Shown: piece after piece, positions 6,048-13,820 of the stretch | How positions within the stretch are numbered: position 1 is the first letter of the stretch | Layout: each line of letters starts with the position of its first letter | Assembly: GCA_947311605.1 (NCBI GenBank) | Contig: CAMZLC010000081.1 | Location: 1-17,204 of the forward strand | Length of the DNA stretch: 17,204 bases | Source of the DNA: an uncultured Sulfurovum sp. | GTDB lineage: Bacteria > Campylobacterota > Campylobacteria > Campylobacterales > Sulfurovaceae | Reading direction: 5' to 3' | The notes under the pieces: generated by a model | What the model was told of the DNA's origin: nothing | Database searches by the model: none | Seen by the model: the letters and a program-made list of their open reading frames with translations, nothing else | Program-made: the position numbers and the translations under genes

Positions 6048-7317
6048 GGGTGACCTTTTCCAGAAGCCTGCTCTGTTCCAAAATACTGAAAGAGAGAGCA
6101 AGCTTGTTCATTTTTCCGAGTGAGGTTTCATCTGTCTGTGTGATAAAAGTAACCTCGTTCTCCTGGGTGCCAAAACTCCGGCTGTCCTGAAGCAGATTGT
6201 AGCAGACGGCTGTTACCTCTTTGTGAGTAATGAGGTTCCTGGCATTTTCAAGTCCTGTTTTGCCGTCCATCTCTGCCTTGAATCCTACGGTGATGATCCC
6301 CTCTTTGTTGAGAGATTTTAGGATATCTTCTGTCTGCTTGAGACTGATCTCCCATTGATCTCCCAGCTGAGATTTTTTGAGTTTGCCACTCTGTGGATAA
6401 GCAGGAGTAAAGTCCGCCACAGCAGCTACCATGAAGAGATAGGGGGTTTTTTGGATCATACCGATAGCTTCTGGGCTGTTGAGGCTGGGTTTGCGCATCA
6501 CACCTTTTTTGGCTACCCTGACGGCATCCACGGTATAGGTCAGCATCTCTGCTGCATCTTCGACATCAATGGTGTAGATCTGTGCAGGAAGCTCCTCGTG
6601 TGGCATGGTGGAGATATAGCAGACATCGGCGCCTTTGAGATAGAGTGCCGTGGCCAGAGATTTCGCCATTTTTCCGCTGGAGTAGTTGCTGAGATAGCGT
6701 ACCTCGTCGATCTTCTCTCTGGTGCCGCCTCCGGTGACGACTACCTTGCGATCACGCCAGAAACCCTCTTCAAGCAGTGCTTTGCACCCCTGGTAGAATA
6801 TCTCTTGCGGTTCACTGAGTGCACCGTTGCCTTCATCGCCACAGGCCAGGAGTTTTTTTTGGGGAGCAATGATACGCACATCATTGACTGCAAGCATTTT
6901 GAGGGAGCCTTCGGTATAGTGGTTGGCGATCATCTGTGTATTGGCAGCAGGGGCGATGAGCAGGGTGCCACTGTAGGCCAATGCCGTTTGTAGCAGCAGG
7001 GTATCGGCGATGCCTTTGCTCAGTTTGTTGATCGTGTTGGCGGTTGCCGGGGCGATCAGGAAGATATCTGCTTTCTTGCCGATATCGATGTGGTTGAGGT
7101 CGCTGCTCCAGCTCTCACTCTCCTCATGCAGCACCGGATTGCCCGTCAGCGCCTCGAAAGTAAGTGCAGAGACAAAGCGCTGTGCGGCACTGCTCATGAC
7201 CACATGAACATCAGCACCTGCCTTGACAAAGAGTCTGGCAACTTCGCAGGTCTTATAGGCGGCAATAGAACCGGTTACGCCTAAAAGTACCGTTTTGTCA
7301 TGGAGACCGATCTGCAT
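6040..7317 (-). CDS. coaBC: Bifunctional phosphopantothenoylcysteine decarboxylase / phosphopantothenate-cysteine ligase
   Basis: This enzyme joins 4'-phosphopantothenate to cysteine (CoaB, C-terminal) and decarboxylates the product to 4'-phosphopantetheine (CoaC, N-terminal, FMN), two central steps of coenzyme A synthesis. It has 425 residues. The CoaC half has GVTGSIAAYK (13-22), catalytic His76 in NHIDIGKKAD, IAPATANT (88-95), PAANTQM (123-129) and LACGDEGNGAL (157-167) with Cys159. The CoaB half has VVTGGGTREKIDEVRYLSNYSSG (193-215), AAVADF (298-303) and a KLKK lysine stretch (312-315). The substrate-binding motif reads PAAN rather than the PAMN I know from E. coli. The ATG directly abuts the glmU stop. 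Both halves look intact. Confidence 0.95.
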   Translation of the reverse strand: MQIGLHDKTVLLGVTGSIAAYKTCEVARLFVKAGADVHVVMSSAAQRFVSALTFEALTGNPVLHEESESWSSDLNHIDIGKKADIFLIAPATANTINKLSKGIADTLLLQTALAYSGTLLIAPAANTQMIANHYTEGSLKMLAVNDVRIIAPQKKLLACGDEGNGALSEPQEIFYQGCKALLEEGFWRDRKVVVTGGGTREKIDEVRYLSNYSSGKMAKSLATALYLKGADVCYISTMPHEELPAQIYTIDVEDAAEMLTYTVDAVRVAKKGVMRKPSLNSPEAIGMIQKTPYLFMVAAVADFTPAYPQSGKLKKSQLGDQWEISLKQTEDILKSLNKEGIITVGFKAEMDGKTGLENARNLITHKEVTAVCYNLLQDSRSFGTQENEVTFITQTDETSLGKMNKLALSFSILEQSRLLEKVTHE

Positions 7318-8613
7318 TTATGCCTCTTTTCCAAAGAATTTATAGAAGAAATTTCTCACCGTTTTGAGCGGTGCTCTGGAAATGGCAAGGGATCCCTTTT
7401 CAATATTTTTATTGACAGTGCTTCCTGCAGCGATCATCACTTCATCTGCGATCGTGACAGGTGCGATGAGCTGTGTATCGGAGCCTATAAAGACATTTTT
7501 CCCGATAACGGTTTGGTGTTTACTTTTGCCGTCGTAGTTACAGGTGATCACACCGGCACCGATATTGGAGCCTTCGCCAACAATGCTATCACCAATATAG
7601 GAGAGATGCCCTGCTTTAACACCGGCGAGGGTAGATTTTTTTACCTCCACGAAGTTTCCGATATGACTCTTTTTGAGCAGGGTGTCTGGGCGCACTCTTC
7701 CCATGGGACCTACTGTCGAGTCCTCTATCTGGGAGGATTCGATCACGGAGTGTGCTTTGATATGGGCGCGTATCAGTCTGCTCTCTCCCAGGATCGTTGC
7801 CCCGTTCTCCAGTATGCATTCACCCTCAAAAGAGGCGCGACAGTCGACATAGATCGTTTCGGGCAGACGCATGGACACCCCTTGCATCATTAGTCCTGCT
7901 TTGATGCGGTCCTGCATGAAGCGTTCGGCATGGGCAAGGTCCAGCTTGGAGTTGACTCCCTGAAACTCTCTTTCTTCGACGATGACAGGGTGGACTTCCT
8001 TGTCATCCTCTACGGCCATCTGTACGATATCGGTCAGGTAGTATTCTGCTTGTGCATTATGATTGGAGAGCCTAGGAATATAGGTTTCCAATACATGCCG
8101 AGAAACGCAGTAGACCCCTGCATTGAGATGTCTGATCTGCTTCTGTTCGGGAGTGCAGTCCTTGTCCTCGATGATCTTCTGTACGCGACCCTTTTCGATC
8201 ACGACACGACCGTAGGCATAGGGTCGTTCGGGGAGTATGATGCTCATATTGATCTCTGCCTCCCCCTCAGCCAGCAGTTGCAGTGAGGCCTCAGTGAGTA
8301 GAGGCATGTCACCATTGAGGATCAGGGTGCGGTCATGCTGTGTGGCAACACCTCGCATGGCTCCTCCGGTTCCCGGAAAATTTTCGGCATCCTGGATATG
8401 AAAACGGATATTGTGATAGAGGGCTTCTATCTCCTGCTGAATACGCGCTGCCTGATGATAGAGGACGACAGTGATGTCATCGGAGACCGCCTGTGCAGCA
8501 TCGAGTGTGTGAAAAAGCATCGGCTTGCCTGAGATCTCATGGAGCACCTTCGGGGTATCGGACTTCATCCTTGTGCCTTGTCCTGCTGCCAATATCACCA
8601 CACTTAACGCCAT
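7318..8613 (-). CDS. glmU: Bifunctional UDP-GlcNAc pyrophosphorylase / GlcN-1-P N-acetyltransferase GlmU
   Basis: GlmU acetylates glucosamine-1-phosphate and then uridylylates it to UDP-GlcNAc, the precursor of peptidoglycan and lipid A. It has 431 residues, slightly shorter than E. coli (456). The N-terminal pyrophosphorylase domain has LAAGQGTRMKS (8-18), K22, GTGGA (81-85) and NGDMPLL (100-106) with metal-binding Asp102. The C-terminal left-handed beta-helix has hexapeptide repeats, GHLSYIGDS (335-343) with catalytic His336, NYDG (359-362), and the SDTQLIAPV and RAPLK blocks. It is the first gene of the leftward operon. AAAAAGG lies a few bases upstream of ATG 8613 and TATAAT lies about 30 bases upstream. 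Confidence 0.96.
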   Translation of the reverse strand: MALSVVILAAGQGTRMKSDTPKVLHEISGKPMLFHTLDAAQAVSDDITVVLYHQAARIQQEIEALYHNIRFHIQDAENFPGTGGAMRGVATQHDRTLILNGDMPLLTEASLQLLAEGEAEINMSIILPERPYAYGRVVIEKGRVQKIIEDKDCTPEQKQIRHLNAGVYCVSRHVLETYIPRLSNHNAQAEYYLTDIVQMAVEDDKEVHPVIVEEREFQGVNSKLDLAHAERFMQDRIKAGLMMQGVSMRLPETIYVDCRASFEGECILENGATILGESRLIRAHIKAHSVIESSQIEDSTVGPMGRVRPDTLLKKSHIGNFVEVKKSTLAGVKAGHLSYIGDSIVGEGSNIGAGVITCNYDGKSKHQTVIGKNVFIGSDTQLIAPVTIADEVMIAAGSTVNKNIEKGSLAISRAPLKTVRNFFYKFFGKEA

Positions 8614-8626
8614 CGTAGTACCTTTT

Positions 8627-8639
8627 TGCTAAAATAGCA
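8627..8639. repeat. Perfect 5-bp inverted repeat in the glmU leader
   Basis: TGCTA-AAA-TAGCA lies between the glmU -10 box and its ribosome-binding site, covering the expected glmU transcription start (about 8636). It could be an operator half-site pair or a small leader stem. It is short enough to occur by chance. Confidence 0.4.
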
Positions 8640-8642
8640 GGT

Positions 8643-8648
8643 ATTATA
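8643..8648 (-). promoter_or_regulatory. Likely glmU operon promoter -10 box; overlapping TATTAT on + strand for trmA
   Basis: On the - strand these six bases read TATAAT, 29 bases from the glmU ATG. No clear -35 is visible, which is usual for Campylobacterota sigma-70 promoters. On the + strand the overlapping hexamer 8642-8647 reads TATTAT and sits a similar distance from the trmA start. One symmetric element may therefore fire both ways. This is the only clear gap between the two divergent operons. Confidence 0.6.
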
Positions 8649-8674
8649 TCCAAACTCCAATTAAGGTTGATGAT

Positions 8675-9790
8675 TTGCAGTGTAGACATTTTGGTACTTG
8701 CGGGAGCTGTACACTTTTTGAAACCCCTTACAGAGAGCAGCTTCTGGAGAAGCAGGCACGGGTCAGGGAACTGTTGGCGTCCTTCTATGCAGGCGTATTT
8801 TCTGTGCATGATTCTCTTGAGGAGCATTACCGCGCCAGAGCGGAATTTCGTATCTGGCATGAGGGAGAGACCTGTCACTATGCGATGAACCGTCTGGACA
8901 AACAGGGTAGCATTATGATCACGGAGTGTCCCAAAGTGATCGTGCCAATCGAAAAGCGTATGTGGCGGCTACTGGAGGCGATCAATGGCTCTCCGGTTTT
9001 GTCGCGTAAGCTCTTCGGTATTGAATTTTTAGCAACCTCGACAGACAGTTGTCTGGTCACAATGCTCTATCACCGAAAATTAGATGCGATATGGGAAGCA
9101 GAGGCAAAACAGCTTGAGCCACTTCTGGATATCTCTGTTATCGGCAGAAGCCGCAAGCAGAAAGCGCTGCTCTCTCGGGATTTTGTGACAGAACAGCTGA
9201 CAATAGATGGTCATGATTACAAATACCGTTACTATGAAGGAGGGTTTACCCAGCCCAATCCTGCGGTCAATGTCAAGATGATCGAATGGGTCACCTCTCG
9301 TATAGCAGAGGACAGAAGAGAGGATCTTCTGGAGAGTTACTGCGGTCTTGGCAACTTTACATTACCCTTGTCAAAACTGTTTACAAAAGTGTTGGCAACA
9401 GAGATCAGTAAAAATGGCATCAAGGCCGCCAAGGAGAACTGTCAGCTCAATGGTGTAGAAAATATCTCCTTTGTACGGTTGAGCTCTGAAGAGATGACGC
9501 AGGCGCTTACGGGAGTACGCGCGTTCCGGAGACTGGAGGGAACCGATCTGAAAGCCTACGATTTCAGCCATGTACTGGTCGATCCCCCCCGTGCCGGTCT
9601 GGATGAGGATACGATCATGCTGATCTCGGGGATAGAGACGATTCTCTATATCTCCTGCAATCCCGAAACACTTTCCAGGGATCTAGAGGTCTTGACCCGC
9701 ACACATGTAGTAGCGGATGCGACGCTGTTTGACCAGTTTCCCCATACCTCCCACATAGAGAGCGGCGTAGTGCTGAGGAGACAGGCATGA
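8675..9790 (+). CDS. trmA: tRNA (uracil(54)-C5)-methyltransferase TrmA with an added Fe-S cysteine motif
   Basis: TrmA uses S-adenosylmethionine to make 5-methyluridine 54 in the tRNA T-loop. It has 371 residues. Visible blocks are RARAEFRIWHEGE (53-65), GGFTQPNPAVNVKMIEW (189-205), DLLESYCGLGNFTLPL (217-232, SAM-binding), LATEISK (240-246), VDPPRAGLD (302-310), YISCNPETL (325-333) with nucleophile Cys328, and a late HIESG with Glu362 as the likely base. These match E. coli TrmA closely. Unlike E. coli TrmA, the N-terminus reads CRHFGTCGSC (C3, C9, C12) and ECPKV supplies C85, the pattern of the 4Fe-4S site of RlmD/RumA. The start is TTG 8675, preceded by AAGG at 8663-8666; no in-frame ATG keeps the cysteine motif. 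The stop overlaps the truD ATG by 4 bases (ATGA). Confidence 0.92.
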   Translation: MQCRHFGTCGSCTLFETPYREQLLEKQARVRELLASFYAGVFSVHDSLEEHYRARAEFRIWHEGETCHYAMNRLDKQGSIMITECPKVIVPIEKRMWRLLEAINGSPVLSRKLFGIEFLATSTDSCLVTMLYHRKLDAIWEAEAKQLEPLLDISVIGRSRKQKALLSRDFVTEQLTIDGHDYKYRYYEGGFTQPNPAVNVKMIEWVTSRIAEDRREDLLESYCGLGNFTLPLSKLFTKVLATEISKNGIKAAKENCQLNGVENISFVRLSSEEMTQALTGVRAFRRLEGTDLKAYDFSHVLVDPPRAGLDEDTIMLISGIETILYISCNPETLSRDLEVLTRTHVVADATLFDQFPHTSHIESGVVLRRQA

Positions 9791-10866
9791 GTCAGAGCAA
9801 TCTCCCACAATGGCTGATGCCGCTCAGTCACCGCAATGATTTTATTTTTAACTCCAGTCCCAGAGACTTTACGGTGGAAGAGGTGCCCCTGTATGCCTTT
9901 AGCGGAGAAGGAGAGCATCTGGTGCTGAAGATCCGAAAAAAAGAGCTGACCACCTGGGAAATGCTGGATATCATTAGTACACATCTGGGGATAAGGCGCA
10001 GGGATATCGGGTATGCTGGACTCAAGGACAAGCATGCGATGACGATACAGCATATCTCCTTGATGGCAACACATGAAGAGAAATTGCGCTCTTTTGCCCA
10101 CCCTCAGATCAAAATCTTGGATCAAGTCAGACACAACAATAAAATTCGCATTGGTCATCTGAAGGGCAACCGTTTTTATCTGCGCTTCAAAAAGGTGCTG
10201 GGTATTCAAAAAGAGATGCTCGACTCTGTGCTGACATGGATAGAGAAAAACGGCATACCCAACTATTTTGGACATCAGCGATTTGGGATGCATGGTGACA
10301 ACTGGGAGGAGGGAAAAAAAATCCTTGCCGGCGAACTCAAGATGCGAGACAGGAGGAGTCGGGAGTTCCTTATTTCTGCCTACCAGAGCTATCTCTTCAA
10401 CCATTGGCTGAGCAAGCGTATAGAGCTCTGCCGGCTTTTGGAAACATTTTCTGAAGCGGAGACAGAAGGGGTGATGGGACTCGCGGAGGGCACCTTGAGC
10501 CAGACGAAAAAACAAACCTCTTTTTTCAAGGTACTCCAAGGTGATCTTCTGATGCACTACCCTTACGGCAGGGTCTTTTATGCCGAAGATCCGGAGGCAG
10601 AAGCAGCGCGTTTTTGGGACCGGGATATCTCGCCTACAGGCTTGCTTCCCGGCAAAAAAGTAAAATGCTCCGACGGTACGGCTCGCCAACTGGAAGTGCT
10701 GTTTGACGAGGAGATTAGAGAACAGGGATCCAGGCGCTATGCCTGGATATTTCCCACGGAGATCACGCGTAAATACCTGCCGGAAAAAGCCCATTATGAA
10801 TTGGGATTTTTTCTCCCCAAAGGAAGCTACGCCACCGTATTGGTGGATATGCTTAGAGGGAGATGA
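9787..10866 (+). CDS. truD: tRNA pseudouridine(13) synthase TruD
   Basis: TruD converts uridine 13 of tRNA (Glu in E. coli) to pseudouridine. It has 359 residues, close to the E. coli length of 349. The N-terminus has FIFNSSPRDFTVEEVPLY (19-36), the RNA-binding start of the family. GYAGLKDKHAMTIQHIS (75-91) holds catalytic Asp81. KGNRFYLRF and NYFGHQRFG follow in the family order, then the TruD-specific insertion domain with LISAYQSYLFNHWLS. A short overlap with trmA (ATGA at 9787) and with the next gene (ATGA at 10863) suggests coupled translation. A tRNA-modification pair at the head of a lipid transport operon is a position effect as far as I can tell, not a functional link. Confidence 0.95.
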   Translation: MSQSNLPQWLMPLSHRNDFIFNSSPRDFTVEEVPLYAFSGEGEHLVLKIRKKELTTWEMLDIISTHLGIRRRDIGYAGLKDKHAMTIQHISLMATHEEKLRSFAHPQIKILDQVRHNNKIRIGHLKGNRFYLRFKKVLGIQKEMLDSVLTWIEKNGIPNYFGHQRFGMHGDNWEEGKKILAGELKMRDRRSREFLISAYQSYLFNHWLSKRIELCRLLETFSEAETEGVMGLAEGTLSQTKKQTSFFKVLQGDLLMHYPYGRVFYAEDPEAEAARFWDRDISPTGLLPGKKVKCSDGTARQLEVLFDEEIREQGSRRYAWIFPTEITRKYLPEKAHYELGFFLPKGSYATVLVDMLRGR

Positions 10867-11519
10867 TCTTGGAGAACAGTGTGAAGGAGCGACCAGAATC
10901 AGAGATGCTGGATCGGTTGATCATCTGTCCCAAGTGTCATACGATTCACGAGAAGGTCGCGATCCCTAAGGGAAAAAGTGCCCTGTGTGATACTTGCAAA
11001 AAAGTGCTCTATCATTATGATGAGCGGGTACTCGATCATGGCCTGGCGTTGGGTATTACTGGGTTGCTCCTTTTTTTTGTCTCCAATCTTTTTCCGCTTG
11101 TCAAGGTGGAGATGCTGGGGCACGAACAGCATGTGACGATCCTCTCTATGGTGTTTTCTCTGTTTGAAAACGGATTTTATGTGGTAGGGGTGACGGTAGC
11201 GTTTATGGTGTTTATCTTTCCACTTATGATTTTGGTGGACTATATCACGCTCTCCTGGCTGATGCGGCTCAAAAAGGGCAAGCAGTTGACCAAAGAGCTA
11301 CTGATATTGCTTTCCAAGTTGCTGCCTTGGAACATGGTAGAGATCTATCTGGTCAGTATTTTGGTTGCATTGGTGAAATTGATAGGGTTTATGCAGATAC
11401 ACTTTGGGCTCTCGTTCTGGTCTCTGGTGCTCTTCGTGATTTTGGATACCTACCTGAGTAAGCGTATCCATATGGGTGAGCTTTGGGAACTGAGACACAG
11501 GATCTATACCTATGGTTGA
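10863..11519 (+). CDS. PqiA/LetA-like integral membrane protein, first half-length copy
   Basis: Inner-membrane partner of an MCE-type lipid transport system (Pqi/Let), thought to feed lipids to the periplasmic MCE tunnel. It has 218 residues. The N-terminus has two CxxC pairs, C22/C25 and C42/C45, forming a zinc-ribbon-like domain, followed by about four membrane helices. FVSNLFPLVKVEMLG (about 72-86) resembles the NLFP/NIYP block of the family, and LPWNMVEIYLVSILVALVKL is the family's hallmark helix. E. coli PqiA (about 417 residues) carries two such units fused. Here each unit is its own gene, and this is the N-terminal-like one. It overlaps truD by 4 and the second copy by 8 bases. Confidence 0.88.
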   Translation: MILENSVKERPESEMLDRLIICPKCHTIHEKVAIPKGKSALCDTCKKVLYHYDERVLDHGLALGITGLLLFFVSNLFPLVKVEMLGHEQHVTILSMVFSLFENGFYVVGVTVAFMVFIFPLMILVDYITLSWLMRLKKGKQLTKELLILLSKLLPWNMVEIYLVSILVALVKLIGFMQIHFGLSFWSLVLFVILDTYLSKRIHMGELWELRHRIYTYG

Positions 11520-12132
11520 TAAGCAGATTGATCCTTCAAAACTGTTGCGCTGTCCTGTCTGTGAGGCAGTCAATATTGATAGAGAGGGGGATGTCTACTG
11601 TCATCGCTGCCAGAGCAGGATATTTAGAAATCCCAAGCTTGGCACCTCCAGAGCCTGGGCATTTCTGCTCACGGCACTGATCCTCTATATCCCTGCCAAT
11701 CTCTATCCCATATTGGTGAGCGAGCGGTTTATGGCCCGAGAGGGAAATACCATCATTGGTGGGATTATTCTGCTGTGGGAGGAGGGCTCCTATCCTATTG
11801 CTATGATCATACTGGTAGCCTCAGTACTGGTACCTATTTTGAAGTTTATTGTGCTACTATACTTGTTGATAAGTGCCCATTTCAAGAAGCATAGGTACAC
11901 ACAGGTAGATCAGCACAAGCTACATTATATGACAGAGGTCATCGGTCCTTGGTCGATGGTGGATGTGTTCGTGGTGGCGATATTGACAGGACTGGTGCAT
12001 CTTGGGTCGATCCGTGTGATCGCGGGGCCCGGTGCTACAGCATTTGTGCTGATGGTGTTGTTTACGATGTTTGCTGCACTGTCTATTGATACAAGACTAT
12101 TCAAAGAGAGAGGAAGTCATGGCAGAGGTTAG
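11512..12132 (+). CDS. PqiA/LetA-like integral membrane protein, second half-length copy
   Basis: Second PqiA-type unit, 206 residues, with CxxC pairs C14/C17 and C30/C33, then about four membrane helices. Family marks are IPANLYPILVSERF (in the first helix and its exit) and GPWSMVDVFVVAILTGLVHLG, the conserved PWSM-D-V helix. The two neighbouring copies would together rebuild the domain content of a single E. coli PqiA, presumably as a heterodimer. Its end overlaps the start of the MCE protein by 14 bases. Membrane location, MCE-protein partner and PqiC neighbour all point to lipid movement between inner and outer membrane. The transported lipid is not deducible. Confidence 0.9.
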   Translation: MVDKQIDPSKLLRCPVCEAVNIDREGDVYCHRCQSRIFRNPKLGTSRAWAFLLTALILYIPANLYPILVSERFMAREGNTIIGGIILLWEEGSYPIAMIILVASVLVPILKFIVLLYLLISAHFKKHRYTQVDQHKLHYMTEVIGPWSMVDVFVVAILTGLVHLGSIRVIAGPGATAFVLMVLFTMFAALSIDTRLFKERGSHGRG

Positions 12133-13819
12133 ACAGCCCCATATCCAGGAAAGCAGCCGTTTTAATCTGCTTACCTCTATCTGGATCGTCCCTTTCATTG
12201 CATTGATCATTTCGCTCTGGCTTGTGTATCAGCACTTTGCCAAGCTAGGTCCCGAGGTCAAGATCGTATTTGCCAACAGTGGGGGACTGGAGGCTGGGCA
12301 AAGTGTGATCAAGTATCGGAATGTCCCCGTGGGCAAGGTCACACGCATTGAGATAGAGGAGAATGGCAAGGGCGTAGTGGTCATCGCTCGGATGAACAAA
12401 GAGGCGGAACGCTTTATGAATGAAAGCACACGCTTCTGGATAGTGAAACCAGAGGTAGGATACTCTGGTGTTAGTGGATTGGAGACACTGATCAGCGGCT
12501 CTTATATTGCGATGCATGCCACCGAAGGCAAAGAGGAGAAGCAAGTATTCAAAGGGCTGGATACACCCTACCGTGATATCAACTCCGGCACCTATATTCT
12601 GCTCAGTTCTAAAAGTGTTGGTGGGATCAAAGTAGGTACCCCGATCAACTATCGTAATATTCAGGTAGGGGAGGTGGAGCATATCTCTCTGGCATCGGAT
12701 GGCAAGAGCGTAGAGGTGGTGGCATTTTTCAAAAAGGCCTATGCAAAGCTTGTCAACATCACGACAAAATTCTGGCTTCAGGGGCTGGCAGATATCGACC
12801 TCAAGGGCGGCAAGCTCAACGTTAAACTGGCACCGATTATTCCTTATCTTGCCTTTGGAGGGATCACCTTTGAGAGCAAATTTGACAGGAGCTATCCCAA
12901 GGCAGCTTCTAACTATTTCTATAGGCTCTATGAGAATGAATACGAGGCACAGAGTCGCAAGATTGGTCAGGAGTTGCGTGAAATCCATCTATTTAGATTT
13001 CAGTTTCAGGGAAAAATATCGGGCTTGAAAAAAGGTGCCTCTGTTCAGTACCAGGGGTTTGAGATCGGTGAGGTCAATGAGGTGGAGTTGCATTACAACA
13101 GCCAAAGTCATGCCATGGAGGGTGCGGTACTCGGTGAGGTGGATGTTTCCATTTTTGCCGATGGCAACCGCAGCGGATTTGTCAATTTGAAATCAGCAGT
13201 GGAAGAGGGGCTTCGTGCACAGCTGAGCAGCGTCAACCCGCTGATCAACGCACTGTTTGTGGATCTGGTTTTTGCCAAGGATACCGCACCGGTGACACTG
13301 GTGGCCAATGAGAGTAAAGGCACGGTATTTCCGGTGTTGGATGTACAGAAGCACAGCCTGCTGGATGCCCTGACACAGTTTACCAACACATTGAATAGTC
13401 TTGAGATACAGCCTCTGCTGAACTCGACAAGAGCAGTGATCGATGGCAGTGCCAAACCTCTGCAGGAGACGCTGCACAATCTCAATAAAGCTATTCTCAG
13501 CTTCAAGATACTGGCAGACAAAAGCAGTAAGCCCCTGGAGGGTATGCTCAAATCGATTACCCAAAGTGCCGACAGCCTCAACGGTGTGATCGGGGATGAT
13601 GCCACCAAAGAGATGCCCAAAAAGCTCAACCATGCTATAGAGCAGCTGGACAAAACCCTCAAGAGCACCAAAAGAGTGCTGCGGGGCTACCGATCCAATT
13701 CGCTCTTTGGTAAGCGGGTGACGGCGATGCTCAAAGAGATCAATAAAAATGCCGAAGAGAGCAAACGGCTGCTACGGAAGCTGAACAAGAAACCAAATGC
13801 ATTGATACTAGGAGAGTAG
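12119..13819 (+). CDS. pqiB: PqiB-like MCE-domain protein (intermembrane lipid transport)
   Basis: Periplasm-spanning MCE protein anchored in the inner membrane. From ATG 12119 (GAGAGGAAG ribosome-binding site just upstream) it has 566 residues, close to E. coli PqiB (546). A membrane helix lies at about 19-37. Three MCE/MlaD repeats follow at about 45-135, 158-255 and 292-390; each has the strand-turn pattern seen in GLEAGQSVIKYRNVPVGKV and its copies (GIKVGTPINYRNIQVGEV, GLKKGASVQYQGFEIGEV). The region 410-560 is mostly amphipathic helix, the part that forms the tube or needle in PqiB. A longer reading from an upstream start would lie deep inside the previous gene and lacks support. It sits between the two PqiA-like genes and the PqiC lipoprotein, a complete transport operon. 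Confidence 0.93.
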   Translation: MAEVRQPHIQESSRFNLLTSIWIVPFIALIISLWLVYQHFAKLGPEVKIVFANSGGLEAGQSVIKYRNVPVGKVTRIEIEENGKGVVVIARMNKEAERFMNESTRFWIVKPEVGYSGVSGLETLISGSYIAMHATEGKEEKQVFKGLDTPYRDINSGTYILLSSKSVGGIKVGTPINYRNIQVGEVEHISLASDGKSVEVVAFFKKAYAKLVNITTKFWLQGLADIDLKGGKLNVKLAPIIPYLAFGGITFESKFDRSYPKAASNYFYRLYENEYEAQSRKIGQELREIHLFRFQFQGKISGLKKGASVQYQGFEIGEVNEVELHYNSQSHAMEGAVLGEVDVSIFADGNRSGFVNLKSAVEEGLRAQLSSVNPLINALFVDLVFAKDTAPVTLVANESKGTVFPVLDVQKHSLLDALTQFTNTLNSLEIQPLLNSTRAVIDGSAKPLQETLHNLNKAILSFKILADKSSKPLEGMLKSITQSADSLNGVIGDDATKEMPKKLNHAIEQLDKTLKSTKRVLRGYRSNSLFGKRVTAMLKEINKNAEESKRLLRKLNKKPNALILGE

Positions 13820-13820
13820 G

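Noticed and set aside
6048..6101. Longer N-terminus for UppS
   Set aside because: The added 18 residues are shadow sequence of the coaBC end and precede the conserved start of the family.
8675..9790. Reading this gene as the rRNA methylase RlmD because of the Fe-S motif
   Set aside because: The body aligns with TrmA (FRIWHEGE, FTQPNPAVN, ATEISK, FDQFPHTSH) and there is no TRAM domain at the N-terminus.
12071..12118. Longer N-terminus for the PqiB-like protein
   Set aside because: It lies inside the second PqiA-like gene, begins with a weak start codon, and lacks the GAGAGGAAG site that precedes ATG 12119.
10863..12132. Two PqiA genes as a frameshifted single gene
   Set aside because: Each frame has its own start, its own zinc-ribbon domain and a complete set of helices, and the junction is an ordinary 8-base overlap.
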